A stretch of 64,000 nt of DNA from an uncultured Lachnospiraceae bacterium (GTDB taxonomy: Bacteria; Bacillota; Clostridia; Lachnospirales; Lachnospiraceae), in NCBI GenBank assembly GCA_949949005.1, contig CATLHM010000007.1, positions 62,001 through 126,000 on the forward strand. The letters are read 5' to 3'. A model generated the notes under the pieces. That model had not been told where the DNA came from and ran no database searches. It worked only from the letters and a program-made list of their open reading frames with translations. Position 1 is the stretch's first letter; each line of letters begins with the position of its first letter. A program made the position numbers and the translations under genes. Shown here in pieces: positions 61,838-64,000 of the stretch.

Positions 61838-63637
61838 TCAGATCAAGTCCACCAGGGCATGGGCTAACCCGTCGTGGTCATTGTCGTAGGGGGTGATGGT
61901 GGTGGCGGCAAACCGTACCGCCTCAGCGGCGTTTGACATAGCGATTCCCATGCCGGAGGCCTCAATCATGGAGAGATCGTTCTGGGCATCCCCGGCCGCT
62001 ACGGAAAAATAGGGATGAATGCCCAAAAGCTTACACAAAGTCTTGAGAGCGGCGCCTTTGCCCGACGCGGAGGGGAAAAATTCCAGATAGATGGGACTGG
62101 AATAGATCATGGAGATCTTCTCCTTTTCCGCCCAGGGCAGCAGGGAGAGCCGAAAGCGCTCCAGCTTTTCGGCGTCCTTCAACTCGATACCGATACATTT
62201 ACAGGGGCCTTCTCCTAATACAGGGACAAGGCTATCACGTGTACTGGCCTTGCTATTAGTCTTGCCGTTAGCTTTGCCGCTAGCCTTGTGGTTAGCTTCG
62301 CTATCCGTTTTGCCATCGTCATCCATGGCTATGGCATCGCCTATGGCGAGCTCAGGACAGAGCAGGACGGGAGTGCTGATGGCGTGTTTGTAATAATGAA
62401 GCTCTTCATCCTCCCGGCAGGCGATGATGTGGGTGTCCGAATAGGTGTGAACGTGGACGCCGGCTTTTTCCGCTTCTCCTATGATATGGAGGGTCTGGGG
62501 AATGGTCAGTGTGGTTTTGAAAAGGGTCTTGCGGGCAGTACAGTCATAAATCTGCCCTCCGTTATAGCCAATGAGATACATGCCGGGCAGGTCAAGGCCC
62601 AGATAATTTTTTACATCGGTGACACTGTTAATGTCCCGGCCGGAGCAGAGCACAAGCTTGTGGCCTGCCGCCGTCCAGGCGTGGAGTACCTCTCTGGTAT
62701 AGCTGCCGATCTGCTTGTCGGAATTCAGCAGCGTACCGTCCAGATCGGTGAAAAGGATTTTGGTATGCCGAAGCTGCTCCGGATGGGAGCGCATCCAGAG
62801 ATGCCTGTCTTGGATGTGCGTTAAAACCTCCTGGGGGATAAAAAGCTTTCCATAGCCCTTTCCCAGATCCAGGCCGGGTTTTGCGACGCCGTGAAAATCC
62901 GAACCGCCGCTGATGCACAGACCGTATTTGGCGGCCAGGGCGCGTATTTCCCTTTCATCCGCAGGGGTATGAGTGCTGTAGAGGGCCTCTATGCCCTGCA
63001 ACCCCATTTCCTTTAGAAGGCTTACCAGCTCATCCAGCTCTTTTTTGGAGAAATGGTAGAGCAGGGGGTGGGCCAGAATGGGGAATCCCCCTGCCTTTAA
63101 GATGATTTCCACCGCCCGCATGGGGGTGATTTTTTTGCGGGGGATAAAGCAGGGGCACCCGTCCCCGATGTATTTGTCGAAAGCTTCCTTTACGGTTTTG
63201 ACATAACCCCGACTTTGCATGAAACGGGCATAATGGGCCCGGGTGATGACGCAGTCCGGAAACTCTGCCATCAGCTCTTCATAGGTGACGGGAAAGCCGT
63301 GTTCTGTCAGACGGCGGCACATTTCCTGGTTGCGGATGGTGCGTCCTCTGACAAAGTTCACCAGACGCCGTTTGAAATAATCGCTTTTGTAATCCATGTA
63401 AAGCCCTACGATGTGAATATCCTTGCCCTTGTATTCTGTGGAAAACTCAATGCCGGGTATCACCTCAATGGGCTTGCCCCGGGCTGCCAAAAGAGCCTCG
63501 TCAATACCGTCAGTGGTATCGTGATCGGTCAGGGCAAAGGCAGAAAGCCCTTTTTCAAGGGCATAATCTACCAGAGCGGCGGGGGTAAAGCTGCCGTCAG
63601 ATTTGTTGGAATGGACATGCAGGTCTACAGCATTCAT
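61838..63637 (-). CDS. PHP-domain phosphoesterase fused to a Cof-type HAD phosphatase
   Basis: A 599-residue fusion. The N-terminal PHP domain (1-280) has VDLHVHSNKSDGSFTP, ALTDHDTTDGI, LAHPLLYHF and GGSDFHG; it is like YciV/TrpH (nucleotide 3'-phosphatase or RNase AM). The C-terminal HAD-IIB domain has LFTDLDGTLLNS, and AAGDAQNDLSM, with the catalytic Asp residues. The HAD part contains a Lys/Asn/Ser-rich segment (GKTDSEANHKASGKANGKTN) from imperfect short repeats (62219-62320). The start overlaps the upstream ABC-F end within a few bases, so both share a transcript. Confidence 0.9.
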   Translation of the reverse strand: MNAVDLHVHSNKSDGSFTPAALVDYALEKGLSAFALTDHDTTDGIDEALLAARGKPIEVIPGIEFSTEYKGKDIHIVGLYMDYKSDYFKRRLVNFVRGRTIRNQEMCRRLTEHGFPVTYEELMAEFPDCVITRAHYARFMQSRGYVKTVKEAFDKYIGDGCPCFIPRKKITPMRAVEIILKAGGFPILAHPLLYHFSKKELDELVSLLKEMGLQGIEALYSTHTPADEREIRALAAKYGLCISGGSDFHGVAKPGLDLGKGYGKLFIPQEVLTHIQDRHLWMRSHPEQLRHTKILFTDLDGTLLNSDKQIGSYTREVLHAWTAAGHKLVLCSGRDINSVTDVKNYLGLDLPGMYLIGYNGGQIYDCTARKTLFKTTLTIPQTLHIIGEAEKAGVHVHTYSDTHIIACREDEELHYYKHAISTPVLLCPELAIGDAIAMDDDGKTDSEANHKASGKANGKTNSKASTRDSLVPVLGEGPCKCIGIELKDAEKLERFRLSLLPWAEKEKISMIYSSPIYLEFFPSASGKGAALKTLCKLLGIHPYFSVAAGDAQNDLSMIEASGMGIAMSNAAEAVRFAATTITPYDNDHDGLAHALVDLI

Positions 63638-63639
63638 AC

Positions 63640-64000
63640 TCAGTTTTCATCCTCTTCTGCCTGCTTGGTGTAGATGGTACGTTTCCTTGCCATTTCGTCG
63701 CTTGCCAGATATTCGTCGTAGGTGGTGATCTTATCAATGAGGCTTCCGCCTGGCAAAATCTCCATAATACGATTGGCAGTAGTCTGTACAAACTGGTGGT
63801 CGTGGCAGGCAAAGAGGGCCACCCCCGGGAATTTGATCAGGCCGTTGTTGAGAGCCGTGATGGATTCCATATCTAGGTGGTTGGTGGGCTCGTCCAGAAT
63901 CAGGCAGTTTGCGCCGCTGATCATCATTTTGGACAAAAGGCACCGAACTTTTTCGCCACCGGAGAGTACCTTTACCTTTTTTACGCCGTCATCCCCGGCA
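63640..64000 (-). CDS. ABC-F ATPase, C-terminal part (cut by window edge)
   Basis: The last 120 residues of an ABC-F protein. The signature LSGGEKVRCLL and Walker B NCLILDEPTNHLDMES are seen, followed by the H-loop FACHDHQFVQ. These proteins act on the ribosome as translation factors or antibiotic protection proteins. The exact subgroup cannot be named because the N-terminal ATPase and linker lie outside. It lies just upstream of the PHP-HAD gene. Confidence 0.9.
   Translation of the reverse strand, partial: AGDDGVKKVKVLSGGEKVRCLLSKMMISGANCLILDEPTNHLDMESITALNNGLIKFPGVALFACHDHQFVQTTANRIMEILPGGSLIDKITTYDEYLASDEMARKRTIYTKQAEEDEN

Overview
The window looks like a chromosomal segment of a low-to-mid GC Gram-positive anaerobe of the Clostridia, most likely a Lachnospiraceae-type gut bacterium. 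The evidence is AGGAGG-type ribosome binding sites, sigma-A promoters of the TTGACA/TATAAT kind, YesM/YesN two-component pairs beside Lpl-type sugar importers, a reverse-rubrerythrin-like oxidative stress gene, the pyrB-pyrI pair, a folC-folE-folP-folBK operon and a tRNA without an encoded CCA. Species cannot be fixed from sequence alone.

Layout. 1-6.2 kb: sugar metabolism (aldo/keto reductase end, FucU mutarotase, YicI-type alpha-xylosidase) and a hybrid sensor kinase. 6.2-9.7 kb: endonuclease III, then a metal-efflux unit (ArsR/CadC-type repressor, free-standing HMA metallochaperone, CPC-type P-ATPase) with its operator visible. 9.7-16 kb: YesM/YesN pair followed by a lipoprotein and two permeases of an oligosaccharide importer without its own ATPase. 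16-18.2 kb: MBL-fold hydrolase and a cation/proton antiporter. 18.3-24.1 kb: one transcription unit with an AAA-ATPase/PD-(D/E)XK protein, a secreted DxDxDG protein, an OmpR/kinase pair and a membrane protein. 24.1-28.2 kb: TetR/MATE pair, an 11-nt direct repeat array, a cell wall amidase and an AT-rich HEPN-like DUF3644 gene. 28.4-33.5 kb: rubrerythrin, VanZ-like protein, pyrI, pyrB with a leader hairpin, nitroreductase, REC-GGDEF and a bPH2 protein. 33.6-40.3 kb: folate operon, DUF5050 propeller, pheA. 40.4-45.6 kb: DUF815 ATPase, Ppx/GppA and PPK1 (polyphosphate). 45.6-49.3 kb: a poly-G-frameshifted membrane protein, maf with an internal minisatellite, HAD phosphatase, small acidic protein. 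49.3-52.8 kb: AT-rich accessory stretch (GyrI-like, DUF3788, WYL regulator, brnT remnant, frameshifted hicA with hicB). 52.9-57.6 kb: heterodimeric ABC exporter with one degenerate ATP site and a divergent AraC regulator. 57.7-64 kb: unknown membrane protein, tRNA-Glu, MATE, PF14262-type surface protein, PHP-HAD fusion and an ABC-F protein cut by the right edge.

The most unusual signals are the nine-G tract that puts a glycosyltransferase-like membrane protein out of frame (a phase-variation candidate), the six perfectly spaced 11-nt GATG repeats, the sensing operon at 18.3-24.1 kb, the repeat insertions inside two conserved enzymes (Maf and the PHP-HAD protein), and the polyphosphate cluster that ties DUF815 to PPK1 and Ppx.
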